The translations under genes and the position numbers were made by a program. From Gnetum montanum (Eukaryota > Streptophyta > Gnetopsida > Gnetales > Gnetaceae), in contig MNCI01004374.1 in assembly GCA_015680685.1 (NCBI GenBank), positions 578,298-642,297 on the forward strand: 64,000 nucleotides of DNA, written 5' to 3'. Shown piece by piece: positions 61,543 to 64,000 of this stretch. Positions within the stretch are counted from its first letter, which is position 1, and each line of letters starts with the position of its first letter. The notes beneath the pieces are model-generated. The model did not search any database. It had not been told where the DNA came from and saw nothing but the letters and a program-made list of their open reading frames with translations.

Positions 61543-62776
61543 CAACATCTGCAATTGTCGAATGGAAAGTTCTCATGGGGATTAGGAAGAGCATGGTTGA
61601 CCTAAAAAATATGTTAGCTTAACAAGAACAAAATCAAACCATCCAAATCATCAAAAAAAACATACAACACACAACCATAACATTCATCCAACATATAATG
61701 CAAAAATGAAGGTTTTCCCACTCCAATTGTTATCCTAAATAAGGAGGCTAATATGCATTACACTCAGTGAAAAATGTGTATTATGTTATCATGTGTACTT
61801 GTCAAAAGCCAAAGCAACATGTATCTAAATCAAATATCAAATTACCATCCACATGAATTTATTATCACTCAACTGGAACATGAATCATCACCTAGGATAT
61901 CACTTCCAATGTTTTCTAAACATACCAGTGCTAGAGGCATCACCTAGGACATCACTTCTAATGTTCTAGAGGCACAAATAAAAAAAATGATTAATGAGCC
62001 ATGGAATAATCATCTCCTATAGGATGGGACCTTTAGTGAGATCCATACTAGTCAACTCTACAATGATGGTCAATCATCAAAACCATCTCCAAGGAGCCCA
62101 TCTTCAACTGGTGACACAAACTTAGTGCTAGCTCCATCATCTAAAGAACCAACAAGCATACAACCATGGAAACCAAACTAATTGTGGAGGCAAAAATCAA
62201 AATAAAAAAATTCTTCTCATTAAAGAGATTCAGCAAACCAATGGATCCTCACAAGGATACCATTTTGATGCATAACATAATATCATCAAAACCGATCTCA
62301 TCAAAGAGATTCAATAAATCAAGGGATCCTTACTAGAGCATCATTCTGATGCATAGCATAACCTAATTAAATCCAAGATAAACTCATCAAATTTCATCAT
62401 CAAGAAAAGAGCCAAAACATCATAAAAATAGATCTTGTAAACCCTTAAAAATTATCCAAGGTGACAACTAATCCAAGTAAAGGAATCCTTATCCATAACT
62501 TTCAAACAAACCAATAAGGCCACAAAAATGAAAAGACCCAATAGCTAACAATCATATATAGATTAATTCTCAAAATAGGAATTAATGACTTTACCAATGG
62601 AGGTTAATCAAGATTTTATTAAATTAAAAATCAACTTTAGAGTTAGATCATTGCTTATACATATGACCATAGATAGAATTATCATATCTCTACCATTCCT
62701 ATAAATTTTATAATGATTCTAGATCCCTAAAAAAGAAATAAATACCTATACCTATCCTATGTTATAAGTTCATGAA
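61543..62776 (-). repeat. element D 5' LTR, second piece
   Basis: It resumes at caacatc exactly where the left LTR continues (42065) and stays collinear to the position equivalent to 43290, where the caulimovirid fragment interrupts it. Confidence 0.88.
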
Positions 62777-62872
62777 GGCATCTTCATACTCCTGTTGAAA
62801 TTCAGCTTCATCCTCAGCCTGTAACTTTTCTATTTCTTTTTCCGCTTTTTCAATAAAAGCTTTCAACTTTTT
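62777..62872 (-). pseudogene. coiled-coil coding fragment of the caulimovirid, inverted
   Basis: On the - strand one frame reads a Glu/Lys/Gln-rich helix that includes EKAEKEIEKLQAEDEAEF. Its charge and periodicity suggest a coiled coil, as found in several caulimovirid proteins. It ends at a stop beside the join with the + strand protease at about 62873-62884. The protein of origin is not certain. Confidence 0.55.
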
Positions 62873-62883
62873 GGATTAAATTA

Positions 62884-63396
62884 AAAGGTTTCAAACCATA
62901 TCCTATAGATGCATTAGTTGATTCAGGAGCAGAGGTAACATTGGCAAATGAAGGAATTATTCCAGAATACTTATGGGAAGAACGAGAGCGGCTCATTGTT
63001 AACTTCAACAAAGCAGCCATAATTATTAACCGTAAGTATACACTACCCATCATGTTACCTAACAATTCTAATTTTCCTTTACAAATCAATGCTATTAATT
63101 AGCTTTCATATGATATGGTAATAGGAGTAGATAATTTAGCTTTATTAGAACCTTATATAATTTCTCCTAGGCATGTATACTTAGGAAAACATAAATTCTC
63201 CAGAACTTTTACTCCAGTAAATAGGTTTACCAAAACAAAATATAAAATCCCAAAAACACAGTGGATTGTCAATCAAATCCAATCCCACTAAACAAACTTT
63301 GATGAATTACGTGCCAAACTACTAACTGTTGCTAGTGATGATCCAACAGCCTTTAGACATAAAAAGCAACATTGGTGCAGAATCGAATTATTAGAT
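62884..63396 (+). pseudogene. caulimovirid aspartic protease region
   Basis: In the same frame as the RT that follows. The active site reads VDSGAEVT (near 62930), as in caulimovirid proteases. Two in-frame stops lie near 63100 and 63290, so the polyprotein cannot be made from this copy. Confidence 0.78.
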
Positions 63397-64000
63397 GGTG
63401 TGCAACCAGAGTCAAAAGCACATCACATCGGGATGTCCCCACAACTTAAAGAAGAATGCGCCCAGGAATTACAACAACTACTCGCAAAAGGTATGATACA
63501 ACCTAGCACTAGCATGTTTTCTTGTGCCGCCTTTTATGTGAATAAGCGTGTAGAATTAATTAGGGGAAAAAAGAGATTAGTGGTCAATTACAAACCATTA
63601 AATGCAATTATTAAATCGATCCAACATCCGATCTCTAACAAAGATGACTTATTCCAACGCTTACAAGGGACACATATTTACTCAAAGTTTGATCTAAAAA
63701 GTGGATTCTGGAAAATCCAGATAGTACCTGAAGATCGCTGGAAAACAGCTTTCACTGTACCATAGGGCCTTTACGAGTGGACTATTTTACCCTTTGGTAT
63801 TAAAACAACCCCTTCTATCTTTCAGTCCTGTATGGATGCGATCTTTAAATATTATCCTTTATATTAGTTTATATAGATGATATCTTAGTAATGTCTAAAA
63901 ATGTAGAAGAACATCAACAACATCTTAACAAGCTCTATGAGCTGATAGACCAAAATGGTTTGGTACTTTCTCCTTCAGAGAAAAAGATCCAAATTGCAGT
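63397..64000 (+). pseudogene. caulimovirid reverse transcriptase, partial
   Basis: The open part 63400-63765 carries YSKFDLKSGFWKIQI and EDRWKTAFTVP, the palm blocks of caulimovirid RT, preceded by RLVVNYKPLN. A TAG stop at 63763-63765 is followed in frame by LPFGIKT. A frameshift near 63860 then precedes an intact YIDD box in another frame. The rest lies beyond the window. Confidence 0.85.

Larger units (their letters stand above)
41610..64000 (-). mobile_element. element D: chromovirus-type Ty3/gypsy element, LTR split by two insertions
   Basis: On the - strand: 3' LTR 41610-45376, polypurine tract, integrase, RNase H, RT and protease up to about 48321, then the 5' LTR in pieces 48322-48777 and 61543-62776, continuing beyond the window. 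RT, integrase and an LPPQLS...FHISMLQKY C-terminal block place it with Tekay/Del-like chromoviruses. The gag gene and PBS are missing: protease joins the LTR directly, so a deletion removed them. The spacing of the two right LTR pieces (456 plus 1234 bases) equals the matching 1.68 kb of the left LTR. Confidence 0.85.
62777..64000 (+). mobile_element. endogenous caulimovirid (plant pararetrovirus) fragment, rearranged
   Basis: It begins abruptly within element D's LTR and runs past the window. The + strand part from about 62884 encodes protease and RT of Caulimoviridae type. The first 100 bases encode a coiled coil on the opposite strand, so two viral segments are joined head to head. No LTR or poly(A) is visible, as expected for this family, which does not encode an integrase. 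In-frame stops and a frameshift show it is an old, non-functional copy. Gymnosperm endogenous caulimovirids are known; the genus cannot be fixed from this piece. Confidence 0.82.

Noticed and set aside
62850-63089. Open frame of 79 codons on the - strand
   Set aside because: It runs opposite the caulimovirid protease, whose DSGAEV site on the + strand is convincing.

Overview
This is a stretch of nuclear DNA from a land plant, probably a seed plant. The large, heavily decayed and nested retroelements would fit a gymnosperm, but that is an inference. The only recognisable host gene is near the left end (2082-6994, + strand): a 15-exon gene for the plastid ADP-glucose pyrophosphorylase large subunit. 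Every splice site is GT-AG and every exon reads as the enzyme, except that exon 3 has lost its reading frame.

All other interpretable sequence is transposable or viral. A GC-rich LINE (about 7700-13502, +) lies 700 bases behind the gene, is broken by stops and frameshifts, and contains a 90-base assembly gap. From 14591 to 33927 lies an Athila-like Ty3/gypsy element on the - strand (called B here), framed by a perfect 5-base duplication CTTAG. A second member of the same family (A, + strand, 14648-24565) has inserted into B's left LTR and split it into two pieces. A third family member (C, + strand, about 34472-41300) has one LTR and has lost its reverse transcriptase by internal deletion.

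From about 41610 to the right edge lies a chromovirus-type Ty3/gypsy element (D, - strand) with LTRs of about 3.8 kb. Its right LTR has been invaded twice. A Tat-like gag/protease-only element (E, - strand, 48778-61537) carries a fragment of a host pentatricopeptide-repeat gene. A fragment of an endogenous caulimovirid (62777 to the window end) carries protease and reverse transcriptase on the + strand, joined to a short coiled-coil coding piece on the - strand.

The genes do not form an operon or pathway; the layout records successive insertions. B is older than A, and D is older than E and the viral fragment. The decay is dominated by transitions, including changes of catalytic Asp to Asn and Glu to Lys, as expected for long-methylated repeats. 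I saw no convincing tRNA, rRNA, CRISPR or bacterial-type system.
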